Part shown: piece by piece, positions 22,790 to 30,391 of the stretch
Layout of the letters: the number at the start of each line of letters is the position of its first letter
Position numbering within the stretch: the first letter of the stretch is position 1
Assembly (NCBI GenBank): GCA_020434585.1
Contig: JAGRAN010000031.1
Location: forward strand, 1 to 43,515
DNA from: Bdellovibrionales bacterium
GTDB taxonomy: Bacteria > Bdellovibrionota_C > UBA2361 > SZUA-149 > JAGRAN01
DNA: 43,515 nucleotides
Direction: 5' to 3'
Position numbers and translations under genes: made by a program
The notes under the pieces: model-generated
What the model saw: only the letters and a program-made list of their open reading frames with translations
What the model was told of the DNA's origin: nothing
Databases searched by the model: none

Positions 22790-24760
22790 TTATGCGGCCT
22801 CCGTTTCGACGAAATCGGACTCGTTATATTCCTTTTCGATTAAGCTACTGCGAAGGTGTCCCAGAATGTTAAGCTTTACTTCGCTGGCTAGTTCGTTGAT
22901 GGCGATTACCGCCAGCGATTGACTCGAGACGCGGCAAAGTTCCGCACAAATTAGGCGGGAGTCTCTGCTGGTTATCAGAACAGAGACGCGTTTCTGCTCT
23001 ATTGCCGAACTAACCTCATCTAAAATTCGGGGGTCAATTCCCGCGCCGGTACTCGAGGCTTCACTAAAGTGCTGATCCACGGCAGCGTCCAGCATCCATG
23101 CATCAAGATTCCAATCGTCGCTGCAAATATTCACGCTAATTGCTCTGCTAAGCGACTGGCGCACATCTGCCAGCAGCTGACAGTAGTCCTGTTTAGTACA
23201 GTTTGACTTTGAGTTTGATTCAGCAACTGCCTGAAGAATACTTCTCAATTCTCTGATACTTACTCCTTCTCGAACAAGCTGACGCAGAAGACGAGTTAGT
23301 TCAGTTACGCCGACAACATCTGGGACAGTGCTGTTGATTAGGTCTTCAGCTATTGGCGAATGAACTTCGAACAGAATTCTTGTGTGAGTATCGTCGATGA
23401 GCTCTTCCAGCCGTCCTACGCAGACGTCGCGTAGGGCTTGCATTAAGCTACTGCTCAACGTGTCTTCAGTCTCAACCAGAAATGGCCTTGCCGCGTCGCG
23501 CAAGACTTGCTTCGTAATTGTCGGATTTGATGACACCCTCTTTAACGTTACGCCGTTAAAAACAAGATTAATAGCACCTGCTGGAACACTACTATCTAAG
23601 TCGTATTGTATATCTGGGACTATAACGCCAGTTGCTTCAAAAATCTCACTTCGCATACGCTGAACCGCTGAAAGAATCGCTCCCTCCCGCTGAAGCGTTG
23701 AGGCTGCTTCGCATCCCATCCGAAGTACAAATGCGGAGAAAACTTTTGGCTTAAATTGGGCGTGGCTCTTCGCAGCCGATTCACGCACGCGCCCCGCTGA
23801 TATTTTATGCGCTATCAGAGTTAATAGGACGCCAGCTGCCATAAACGGCGCCAGCGGTAGTCCAGGCACGAAGGCCAAAATCAACAATACTGAGCCGGTC
23901 GTGGCAAGAGCCTGCGGCTCGCGACTGAGCTGAGCCAACATTTCTCTGCCAACGTAAGAACCGTCCTTGTCCTCAACTCGTGTTACGGCCACACCGGCCG
24001 CAACTGCGACAAGTAAAGCAGGAATCTGAGATACGAGGCCGTCGCCAATGGTAAACAAAGTGTAACGCTGAAGAGCTTCTGCTAGCCCGAGCCCTTGCTG
24101 CGTGACGCCAATTAGCAGACCGGCGGAGATATTTATTATCGTAATTAGCAGCCCCGCGATGGCATCACCTTTAACAAACTTCATCGCTCCATCTAGAGCG
24201 CCAAACAGCCTTGACTCCCGATGTAGTTCTCCGCGCTTTTCTCTTGCCTCCTCCAAGCCAATGATTCCTGCTCGCACGTCAGCATCTATTGACATTTGTT
24301 TTCCAGGCATTGCGTCCAGCGTGAACCGAGCTGCAACCTCTGCTATTCGTTCGGCACCTTTGGCAATGACCAGAAACTGCACAATTGTGATGATTATGAA
24401 TATTACGGCGCCTACTACTAGGTTTCCTCCAACTACGAAATTGCCGAAGGTTTCGATTATTTTCGGCGCGCTTCCTTCGGAGAGGATCTGGCGGGTTGTT
24501 GAGATATTTAGACCAAGCCTAAGCAGAGTCGAAAGCAGCAGCACCGCCGGCAAAGAGGTAAAGCTGCTGGACTCCGTTAAATATACTGCGCTTATCAAAA
24601 GCGCGAGGCCAAATGCAAGATTGGAAGTCAGCAGGCAATCCAGCACGACGGTCGGGAGAGGAAAGACCATCATCCCGACGACCGCAACAACGGCCAGCGG
24701 CAGGAACAGATCGTAACCTCGTGCCGAGGGTTGCATGTCTGTTCCTGCCGTCTTGCTCAT
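22790..24760 (-). CDS. sctV: Type III secretion export apparatus protein SctV
   Basis: This 656-aa member of the FHIPEP (FlhA/LcrD/InvA) family forms the nonameric export gate of the T3SS inner membrane machine. The N-terminal ~320 residues hold seven to eight membrane helices and the family signature RLGLNISTTRQIL, then MPGKQMSIDADVRAGII and GDAIAGLLITIINI. The C-terminal cytosolic domain (about 345-656) forms the ring that receives chaperone-substrate complexes. The start at 24760 is 3 bp after the preceding stop. An ATG at 24736 has a better AGGA and is an alternative. It is somewhat shorter than typical SctV/FlhA (about 690). Confidence 0.95.
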   Translation of the reverse strand: MSKTAGTDMQPSARGYDLFLPLAVVAVVGMMVFPLPTVVLDCLLTSNLAFGLALLISAVYLTESSSFTSLPAVLLLSTLLRLGLNISTTRQILSEGSAPKIIETFGNFVVGGNLVVGAVIFIIITIVQFLVIAKGAERIAEVAARFTLDAMPGKQMSIDADVRAGIIGLEEAREKRGELHRESRLFGALDGAMKFVKGDAIAGLLITIINISAGLLIGVTQQGLGLAEALQRYTLFTIGDGLVSQIPALLVAVAAGVAVTRVEDKDGSYVGREMLAQLSREPQALATTGSVLLILAFVPGLPLAPFMAAGVLLTLIAHKISAGRVRESAAKSHAQFKPKVFSAFVLRMGCEAASTLQREGAILSAVQRMRSEIFEATGVIVPDIQYDLDSSVPAGAINLVFNGVTLKRVSSNPTITKQVLRDAARPFLVETEDTLSSSLMQALRDVCVGRLEELIDDTHTRILFEVHSPIAEDLINSTVPDVVGVTELTRLLRQLVREGVSIRELRSILQAVAESNSKSNCTKQDYCQLLADVRQSLSRAISVNICSDDWNLDAWMLDAAVDQHFSEASSTGAGIDPRILDEVSSAIEQKRVSVLITSRDSRLICAELCRVSSQSLAVIAINELASEVKLNILGHLRSSLIEKEYNESDFVETEAA

Positions 24761-24763
24761 TGC

Positions 24764-25057
24764 TTATGCGCGGATGTTATTGATGACTCGCATGCTTGCG
24801 TCGAACATCATTTTCATGAAGTTGGTAAAAGAGGTAATCATCCTGGTGCGGATATTGAGCAGCTCTTGAAGATACATTTGATCAGCTTGACTGCCGTTTT
24901 CTCCGTATGCTTTTTCGATGAAGCTGAGGATATCTGCATTGCTGGAGTTGAGATCGAGGAGTGTTTCCTTAGCGTCACGGCGAAAACCGCTCGATTCAAT
25001 ATCTTCACTAAGTTGCTGTTGGTGACTGGTTTGTGCTGTTGCTGCTGCTGTTTCCAT
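24764..25057 (-). CDS. Small T3SS protein, needle- or inner-rod-like
   Basis: This 97-aa helical protein has an SD sequence AGGGA before its ATG. The C-terminal half (YLQELLNIRTRMITSFTNFM and the following MMFDASMRVINNI) resembles the long terminal helix of needle (SctF) or inner rod (SctI) subunits, which ends in a hydrophobic tail. It lies between another small gene and sctV, a usual place for filament subunits. Similarity is pattern-based only. Which of the two subunits it is, or whether it is a chaperone, is unsettled. Confidence 0.6.
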   Translation of the reverse strand: METAAATAQTSHQQQLSEDIESSGFRRDAKETLLDLNSSNADILSFIEKAYGENGSQADQMYLQELLNIRTRMITSFTNFMKMMFDASMRVINNIRA

Positions 25058-25073
25058 GTTTTTCCCTTGTGCT

Positions 25074-25373
25074 TTAGCCCACTCGTACGTTTCTCAAGGC
25101 GGCCATTTTACTTTCGTGTTTTGAGCGTTCGATGTTAGAGACCATAGTTGTCTGCTGCATTTCGCGCTGAGCGTCGAGTTGGAGATTGATAAGATGAGAG
25201 AACTCACCACTTACTCCCAGCTCCAAAGCTGATTTGTCTGAACCGCCTAGACTGCTTGCTGCGTTCATGACGTCTCGAAAGAGGCCTACTCCTGTTGTCG
25301 CCGGTTCTGGGAGATAGCGCGCAGCGGTACTTGCTAGGGCCATTCCTGTTTGGATGATTGTGTCTACACTCAT
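25074..25373 (-). CDS. Small T3SS-block protein, rod/needle-like, unknown
   Basis: This 99-aa protein has the strong SD AGGAGAAAGG immediately before its ATG. It has an Ala/Gly-rich first half and a C-terminal helix with FSHLINLQLDAQREMQ, then SNIERSKHESKMAALRNVR. The size, helix and final R-N-x-R tail suggest a secretion-machine subunit. It could be the inner rod partner of the next small gene, but I cannot assign it to a named family. It lies 16 bp before the needle-like gene and about 30 bp after the SctQ C-part. Confidence 0.6.
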   Translation of the reverse strand: MSVDTIIQTGMALASTAARYLPEPATTGVGLFRDVMNAASSLGGSDKSALELGVSGEFSHLINLQLDAQREMQQTTMVSNIERSKHESKMAALRNVRVG

Positions 25374-25403
25374 AGCCTTTCTCCTGGGTGTATTTCAGAC
25401 TCT

Positions 25404-25802
25404 TTAGTAGCCTGCTTGTAAGCTTTGTCGTCCGTTTTCTGAATTTGTTTCCTGTTGCTCATCGAGAACTCTGACAACTTTTAACCCGAGCATCCCATCG
25501 TCTGTTCGAGTCAGGATTGCCTCTGCAAGCGGCTCCGCTCCAAGTGAGAGTGTGAGCGGCTTATGCGGATCAAATGGCATTTCAAATTCTAAACCCTCTG
25601 CTATATCCACCAGCTTGCTAGCAGACACTTCTAGACTGCCTAAATTAACTTCAATCTCGACTTTCAACGCTGTTAGAAGGCGGTCGCGTTGATCCAGTTT
25701 TGGCGAAGCGGATTTAAAACTACTTTGCTCAGGCAAACCTCCGCTTAGCTCAAGCAAAAGATCCGTTTCAGTCTCTGTGTCGTTAAGGTGCAGGCTCTCC
25801 AT
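25404..25802 (-). CDS. sctQ: SctQ C-terminal component with SPOA domain (HrcQb/FliN-like)
   Basis: This 132-aa protein has a C-terminal SPOA domain (about 43-113): LLTALKVEIEVNLGSLEVSA, LSLGAEPLAEAILTRTDDG and LGLKVVRVL. This is the FliN/HrcQb-type fold that builds the cytosolic sorting platform. The first 40 residues are acidic and low complexity. It is a separate gene from the N-terminal SctQ part, so this T3SS has the split arrangement known from HrcQa/HrcQb instead of one SctQ with an internal start. SD GAGGGAAG precedes the start. It lies 15 bp after the sctQ N-part. Confidence 0.82.
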   Translation of the reverse strand: MESLHLNDTETETDLLLELSGGLPEQSSFKSASPKLDQRDRLLTALKVEIEVNLGSLEVSASKLVDIAEGLEFEMPFDPHKPLTLSLGAEPLAEAILTRTDDGMLGLKVVRVLDEQQETNSENGRQSLQAGY

Positions 25803-25817
25803 TTGTCTTCCCTCATA

Positions 25818-26630
25818 TTATATTTGCAGCATCACCTTCCCCGGCCGGCCGAAGTCTGCGCGGTTGATTTCGAGTTCATTCCCGTCTTTCGTATTTAGCG
25901 TTATTTCTGGAAACGAGAAGCGCGGTGAACCGAGTACGATTGTATTACCGGGACGAATATCAATCAGCGAATCGAGAGATGCGGCAGAAATCGCCATTTT
26001 GGCCCACAATCTCGTACGAGCTTTTTCGAGGACAGAACGCTGTCGTGAAGTCAGAGTGGATTTTTTCGCAATTTCAGCCGCTGCTGCAACGAGTGCATTC
26101 GAAATAGAAAGGCGTATCGGATACCGTTCGCCTTGCAGATCAATCAGACCAGAGAAATTGCTTTCTGCGAGCTTAGATTCTATTTTCGCTGGCTCTTTGA
26201 TCACTTCTGCTGCACAAAGATATGCCTTCGTGCCTAATGTATTGCGAATTCTGCTTAGGACTTTTGCAGCTAGATAGGCAGCTGACGTTGCTTCATCTTC
26301 GCCTGGCTCAAGGAGGACACTTTGAGCATTCTCGTTTCTTATCAGTGTTGATAGCTCGTGCACGAATTCCCACGGCAGCATCATGTTGAACGTTTCGTAT
26401 TTGAACTTAAAACGCAGCTCGAAAAATCCGCCCATGAATGGCGCAAATGCTATGCTTTCCGTGGACCATGACACATCTCGCGCTAGTTCTTCCTTCAGTT
26501 CCTTGCAGATATCGCTGCAAATATCCTTAAGCTTTTGCTTCGCTCGCTCAGGCAAGCTTGGAATCACATCAACCGCTGATTGATGCTCTTCAAGGTTTTC
26601 TAAAAATTGTGATAGCAAGTTATGGTGCAT
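25818..26630 (-). CDS. SctQ N-terminal component (HrcQa/FliM-like) with one SPOA domain
   Basis: This 270-aa protein is the larger half of a split C-ring protein. Its N-terminal ~195 residues are helical and mixed, with little recognisable similarity. The C-terminal ~70 residues form a first SPOA domain: RTRLWAKMAISAASLDSLID, then RPGNTIVLGSPRF and GRPGKVMLQI. Together with the next gene it would form the cytoplasmic sorting platform (pod) that loads effectors onto the T3SS. It lies 8 bp after a small unknown gene and 15 bp before the other SctQ part. Confidence 0.78.
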   Translation of the reverse strand: MHHNLLSQFLENLEEHQSAVDVIPSLPERAKQKLKDICSDICKELKEELARDVSWSTESIAFAPFMGGFFELRFKFKYETFNMMLPWEFVHELSTLIRNENAQSVLLEPGEDEATSAAYLAAKVLSRIRNTLGTKAYLCAAEVIKEPAKIESKLAESNFSGLIDLQGERYPIRLSISNALVAAAAEIAKKSTLTSRQRSVLEKARTRLWAKMAISAASLDSLIDIRPGNTIVLGSPRFSFPEITLNTKDGNELEINRADFGRPGKVMLQI

Positions 26631-26638
26631 ACCGCGGA

Positions 26639-26908
26639 CTACTTTTTGCCTTGCACTATTCCCCTAACCAGACCTAACAGGTCCTTTTTTCCCGTCGACA
26701 TTCCCAAAGTCTCATGGATTAGATCGGCGAGATGTTCTGGTGGGGCTGAAGCGATTTGTTCTGCCAGCCTCACAGCTCCTTGATTAGTATCTGTCGCGAG
26801 GCTCTGCGCGATATTCGGAGTCTCTTGGGGTGAGTGGGCTGCTGCAAATGCAAGAAGCCTTTCGCACGCCGGGGAGCAGTCGATGTTGTAGGCTTTGGCT
26901 AAAACCAT
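26639..26908 (-). CDS. Small T3SS-block protein of unknown function
   Basis: This 89-aa protein starts two bases after the sctJ stop with GGCGAGG upstream. It is helical, contains two cysteines (C12, C16) near the N-terminus and ends with a basic Lys-rich tail. In other T3SS loci the space between sctJ and sctQ usually holds SctK, SctL or the ATPase. This protein is too small for any of these, and I see no family signature. A reduced SctK/SctL-like adaptor is possible but unsupported. Confidence 0.55.
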   Translation of the reverse strand: MVLAKAYNIDCSPACERLLAFAAAHSPQETPNIAQSLATDTNQGAVRLAEQIASAPPEHLADLIHETLGMSTGKKDLLGLVRGIVQGKK

Positions 26909-26910
26909 TG

Positions 26911-27702
26911 CTAAAATACCTCGCCATCTGCCTTTTGGCTCACAGCTGGTTGAACTGCTGGTCTGATTTTGTCGAGTTGCTGCCAGCCCCTTTGATCAGG
27001 AGTCGCACTTTTTGCCAGAACGCGTCTCAAGAGGGTGAGAAAAGCTATAAGACTTAATACGCCAAGCAAGAGCAAGGAAGTCGGAGCTGTGCCAAATACT
27101 GAGCTAACTGCGAGTATCTTCTCTGCTGCGGGATCTGATGCCAGGGCAAGCTCGCTCTGACTGACAACTACAGCGACTTCATCGGCAGACATTCCCGCAG
27201 CTCCGGAGACTAGCGCGCGAACCTGGGATTCATTGATTGAGGTGCCCAGAGCGACTACAAGCAAAGCGCTAGCTGATCGTTTGGTGTCTTTTGGGCTCCA
27301 GGAGAGAGATTGGCCAGCTGCGAGGTAAATATGCACCCTCGCCTCTAGAACCCCAGGTAGCCTTTCAAGTGTTGATTCCAAATTCTGAGCCAAGCTTCGC
27401 TCCATGAAGTGAGTTCGTTCTTCACGACTTAGTATGAAGCCGGTTTCCGGGACTTCGGCTTCTGACTTTTTTTCCCCGAGGATTCGCGCGCGCTGTAGGG
27501 CATCCAAGGCCCGGGAGGCGTCAGTCTGTGCGACTTTGATTGTCCAACCTGAAGCGTCCCGTTCCTTAGCTGCGTCTATGCCCATTTGTGAAAGTGCGAG
27601 GATTACGCTGTTTGCTCGTGCTTCCGACACGTCGTGAAGTATTTCCTTGCTGCACCCAGTCATAAGCAGCATTGAGATAAGCAGTATCTTTCGCTTTATC
27701 AT
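26911..27702 (-). CDS. sctJ: T3SS inner-membrane ring lipoprotein SctJ
   Basis: This 263-aa protein is a YscJ/PrgK/HrcJ-type basal-body ring subunit. It has a lipoprotein signal with lipobox LLMTGC, the ring-building domains with ILALSQMGIDAAKERD, and the family core GFILSREERTHFMERSLAQ, then LESTLERLPGVLEARVHIYL. One C-terminal membrane helix is TSLLLLGVLSLIAFLTLL, followed by a short basic tail. The short length and lipobox distinguish it from flagellar FliF (about 550 aa), making this a non-flagellar injectisome. It follows the sigma gene by 12 bp, with GGGGACAGGG as SD. Confidence 0.95.
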   Translation of the reverse strand: MIKRKILLISMLLMTGCSKEILHDVSEARANSVILALSQMGIDAAKERDASGWTIKVAQTDASRALDALQRARILGEKKSEAEVPETGFILSREERTHFMERSLAQNLESTLERLPGVLEARVHIYLAAGQSLSWSPKDTKRSASALLVVALGTSINESQVRALVSGAAGMSADEVAVVVSQSELALASDPAAEKILAVSSVFGTAPTSLLLLGVLSLIAFLTLLRRVLAKSATPDQRGWQQLDKIRPAVQPAVSQKADGEVF

Positions 27703-27714
27703 ACCCTGTCCCCG

Positions 27715-28422
27715 TTAAGCCGCGGCAGCTTGGTCCTGCAGCAGAGCTGAGCGGACCGTGTTAATTGCAGAGGTGTGCATTCTGGAGACCCAGCTCTTAG
27801 ATAAGCCGCCGAGTAGTTCTCCTATCTCCCCGAACGAACGATCCTCGCCGTATCTGAGGTGCATGATACTTCGCTGTTTTTCAGGAAGGTTTTTAAGTTC
27901 TCGACTCAGTCTCTCTAAATTTATTTTGCAGTCGACATTTTCTTCTGGAGTCTTAGCGTCCGCGTAGGTTGGTTCCAGCTCTCCGCGTGAGTTGATGCCG
28001 AGTCGAACGGGTAGGCAATCGATTGTTTCTACTATTGCTAGTAGTTCGTTTGCGGTGCGGGCGAAGGAATACGGAAGGTTTTCTGCTTTCACTGATTCGG
28101 CAGCGGTTTCCTCGCTTCCTTGCTGCGAGTTTTGGACTAGTCGATTGAACTGTCTGCGGGGAATTCCTGATCCGTTTCTGACTGCATCGAGCATGGCGCC
28201 TCTTACACGTAGGAATGCGAAGGTGCGAAAGTTCATTCCCTTACACTGGTTGAACCTTCTTGCCGCATCGCACAGCCCCAACAGCGCTGCGCCTTCGAAA
28301 TCTTCCACGTCAAACTCCGAGTCCGGGCGCTGACTGTGAAACTTCCGTGCCACGCGCAGTGCGAACTCCACGTGTTCTTCGACCATACGGCGTTGAGAGT
28401 TGTTAAGTTGAGTAGTGCTCAC
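27715..28422 (-). CDS. FliA/sigma-28-type RNA polymerase sigma factor heading the T3SS block
   Basis: This 235-aa sigma-70 family protein is of the FliA/WhiG type. Region 2 is visible (FEGAALLGLCDAARRFNQ, then MNFRTFAFLRVRGAMLDAVR), followed by region 3 and a region 4 helix-turn-helix (LPEKQRSIMHLRYGEDRSFG, GLSKSWVSRMHTSAI). The start is the GTG at 28422, because AGGAG (28429-28433) is correctly spaced before it. An ATG at 28458 has no SD. No anti-sigma FlgM is adjacent. It is the first gene of the minus-strand T3SS unit and probably directs late T3SS or accessory genes, by analogy with flagellar FliA. This is inferred. Confidence 0.88.
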   Translation of the reverse strand: MSTTQLNNSQRRMVEEHVEFALRVARKFHSQRPDSEFDVEDFEGAALLGLCDAARRFNQCKGMNFRTFAFLRVRGAMLDAVRNGSGIPRRQFNRLVQNSQQGSEETAAESVKAENLPYSFARTANELLAIVETIDCLPVRLGINSRGELEPTYADAKTPEENVDCKINLERLSRELKNLPEKQRSIMHLRYGEDRSFGEIGELLGGLSKSWVSRMHTSAINTVRSALLQDQAAAA

Positions 28423-28542
28423 GGTTACTTCTCCTGTCGGCAAGCTGCGTTTTTCCACACGCTCTATTGCAAGCGCGTGCCAACTCTCAGCCGAAAGCTA
28501 AGTAACCGAGATCAGCCTATTTTGAATTTCAGGGAGTGATAC

Positions 28543-28573
28543 AAATTGAGTCTGGCTGATGCATATTGAGTCT
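28543..28573. repeat. Tandem direct repeat CAnATTGAGTCT with 20-bp period in the divergent control region
   Basis: ATTGAGTCT occurs at 28545-28553 and again at 28565-28573, exactly 20 bp apart, each preceded by CA plus one variable base. A degenerate third copy (ATTGAGATT) is at 28613-28621. The repeats lie in the space between the T3SS sigma gene (minus) and the first paralogue gene (plus). Two-turn spacing of direct repeats is typical of binding sites for response-regulator-type or winged-helix activators on one DNA face. Confidence 0.5.
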
Positions 28574-28662
28574 CGAAGCCTACATCCAAATATACCCGCA
28601 ATTGATTTGAGGATTGAGATTAGGAATTATATTTAGATGAAGCCGAGTTCGGAGGTCTCAGA

Positions 28663-29790
28663 GTGAACCCGCAGCGAGAAATTTTAAGACGATTAGATGA
28701 GTTATGTGCCGAAGTAATGCATATCAGGGAGGCCGTATCCCATTTAGATAGCTCTAGCGAAACTACAAGAGGCAGTGTTGAAACATTGCGCATACGCATC
28801 GAACGGACCCCACAGGAGCGACGACCATATCGCTTCGTGTCTTCGGGCGCTTTGAATTTTCAGCATGACATGTCTCCAATTCGAGCAGCCGTCTTTCTTG
28901 TAATGTTGCTGGATTTGCAGCGCCGCTCTGATGGGCTTGCAAGTTTTAGCGACCCTCGCCGGATCATTGGTGAGGCTTACTCTATTTTCGAGCCACGTGA
29001 CGCTAAAGACCTGTACAACACAATTCGTATATCGCTGTATCGCTTCGCTGAGTATTCCGACAAAGACTTGAACTTAGTGGGACCTAAATTAGGTCTGCAT
29101 TTTGTAGCTGATGAATGCAGACTGTTGTGCAAGCCAGCCTGGCTACTGGACGGTCAGCTCAAAGTTTCAATAGAGAGTGAAGTGCCAGAAATTCTACAAA
29201 TCATTAATAAGACAGTCGGAGCTTCCTTGCTCGTACGCTTAGACAATGAAAAAGCGCTTTACGTTCCAGGAGGACCCGAAGGGATCGATCAGCTTGTACT
29301 TGAGTTTTTTGATCACGACAGAGAAGTCTTAATGGAGGGTTTGTATTTTCGGCCGACACTGCACAACTTCCCCATTGAACTTCTCGAAAAAATGAATGTG
29401 TCTCCTCAGCGTCTTAGGAGGACAAGAATTGTTCACGAGGGAATTGCAAAAGGTCGTGTTGGCCTCGTCGATGTTATGGCTCCTTCTGCCTTAGAGCAGC
29501 TTGCCGAAATGAACGGCGATAAGTTTAAGCTTTACCCCCCAGAAGTAGACGGCAATGACGTTAGGTTTCATTTGGAGCACTTCATAAAGACGCTTCGAAC
29601 CTCTAGGAATTTTCAATTTCTGCTTAGCGATGCGCCTATGCCATTTTTTCACTTAGCATTGTTCACGTTGGGAAGCGGACCGAAGAGCGATCACTATTCA
29701 ATTGTCATGAGGCGAGAGCGCACAGAATATTCGTACGACGACGCCGCGATCGCCACCTTGGAGAAAATGCTTACGACTCTTCCCAGTTAG
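28663..29790 (+). CDS. Unrecognised paralogue family member 1 (winged-helix-like plus conserved C-terminal domain)
   Basis: This 375-aa protein starts at GTG 28663 with GGAGG eight bases upstream. Residues 1-45 are predicted coiled coil. Residues 55-130 hold a block shared with two other genes in the window: RRPY..., PIRAAVFLVMLLDLQRRSDG, then NTIRISLYRF. This has the spacing of an OmpR-like winged helix. A second shared block from ~195 has LYVPGGPEGIDQLVLEFFDH, LYFRPT, FPIELLEKMNVS and the later FKLYPPEV. Function is unknown; a regulator is inferred. It lacks the ~40-residue C-terminal tail of the other two. It is divergent from the T3SS sigma gene and ends 3 bp from the HigA stop. Confidence 0.75.
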   Translation: MNPQREILRRLDELCAEVMHIREAVSHLDSSSETTRGSVETLRIRIERTPQERRPYRFVSSGALNFQHDMSPIRAAVFLVMLLDLQRRSDGLASFSDPRRIIGEAYSIFEPRDAKDLYNTIRISLYRFAEYSDKDLNLVGPKLGLHFVADECRLLCKPAWLLDGQLKVSIESEVPEILQIINKTVGASLLVRLDNEKALYVPGGPEGIDQLVLEFFDHDREVLMEGLYFRPTLHNFPIELLEKMNVSPQRLRRTRIVHEGIAKGRVGLVDVMAPSALEQLAEMNGDKFKLYPPEVDGNDVRFHLEHFIKTLRTSRNFQFLLSDAPMPFFHLALFTLGSGPKSDHYSIVMRRERTEYSYDDAAIATLEKMLTTLPS

Positions 29791-29793
29791 TTC

Positions 29794-30099
29794 TTAAACA
29801 GCTGCCTTCTCCAGAGGACGAACTATTTTCCTGATCCCCGGTAGTAACTCCTGCTGCGCTACATTTAGGTCGTAGGCGTTTTGCAAGTTCAACCAGAACT
29901 CCGGCGTTGTGCCGAAATACACTGATAATCTTAAAGCTGTATCCGTTGTGATCGCGCGTCTGGCGCGAATAATGTCGTTGATTCTCCCCGGCGGAACATC
30001 AATATCACGCGCTAACTTATTTTGGCTGATCCCGGACGGGGACATAAATTCTTCCAATAGTATTTCGCCTGGCGGAATTGGAGAAAGAGTCTTGCTCAT
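29794..30099 (-). CDS. higA: HigA-type antitoxin
   Basis: This protein of about 101 aa has an XRE helix-turn-helix: ISQNKLARDIDVPPGRINDI and RRAITTDTALRLSVYFGTTP, then FWLNLQNAYDL, which is the standard HigA pattern. It binds and neutralises the HigB toxin and represses its own promoter. The start is the ATG complementary to 30097-30099, 7 nt after the higB stop. A frame from 30126 would overlap higB by 20 bp and add residues unlike the family. It is encoded after the toxin, the usual reversed order for higBA, and ends 3 bp from the stop of paralogue 1. Confidence 0.92.
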   Translation of the reverse strand: MSKTLSPIPPGEILLEEFMSPSGISQNKLARDIDVPPGRINDIIRARRAITTDTALRLSVYFGTTPEFWLNLQNAYDLNVAQQELLPGIRKIVRPLEKAAV

Positions 30100-30106
30100 G
30101 ACTTGC

Positions 30107-30391
30107 TTATCCGGTGTGATAATCAACGATCTCTACATTATGGGCGTCGTTTAGTTTCCAGCTGAAGCACAGTCTAAATTGATCGTTGATACGAATACTG
30201 TGTTGGCCACTTCGACTGCCTCTCAACGCTTCGAGCCTATTGCCCGGCGGGCGTCGTAAATCAGAGAGGCTTCCTGCAGCGTCGAGCATTAGAAGTTTAC
30301 GCCTCGCGACCCTTTCGATCGCACCAAACCTTTTTACGGCTCGGTTGTGAAAGATGGCTCTCGTGTCCTTACAGCTAAGGCTCTTAATCAT
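30107..30391 (-). CDS. higB: HigB-type toxin (RelE/ParE superfamily mRNA interferase)
   Basis: This 94-aa protein shows the HigB family core: MIKSLSCKD, LDAAGSLSDLRRPPGNRLEAL, GQHSIRINDQFRLCFSW, and VEIVDYH. HigB cleaves mRNA on the translating ribosome. The catalytic and RNA-binding basic residues (R/K in RINDQFRLCF) are present, so it appears intact. It is the first gene of the higBA operon. Its start codon follows the -10-like element closely, so transcription could be leaderless. Confidence 0.93.
   Translation of the reverse strand: MIKSLSCKDTRAIFHNRAVKRFGAIERVARRKLLMLDAAGSLSDLRRPPGNRLEALRGSRSGQHSIRINDQFRLCFSWKLNDAHNVEIVDYHTG

Noticed and set aside
24102..24716. A 204-codon plus-strand open frame opposite sctV.
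   Set aside because: The sctV family match on the other strand is unambiguous, and the frame is Ser/Arg-rich with no recognisable domain, typical of a shadow frame.
28467..28495. Sigma-54-like element TTGGCACGCGCTTGCAAT upstream of the sigma factor gene (minus strand).
   Set aside because: The GG and GC dinucleotides are 9 rather than 10 bases apart. Sigma-54 promoters are very strict about this spacing, so it is probably chance.
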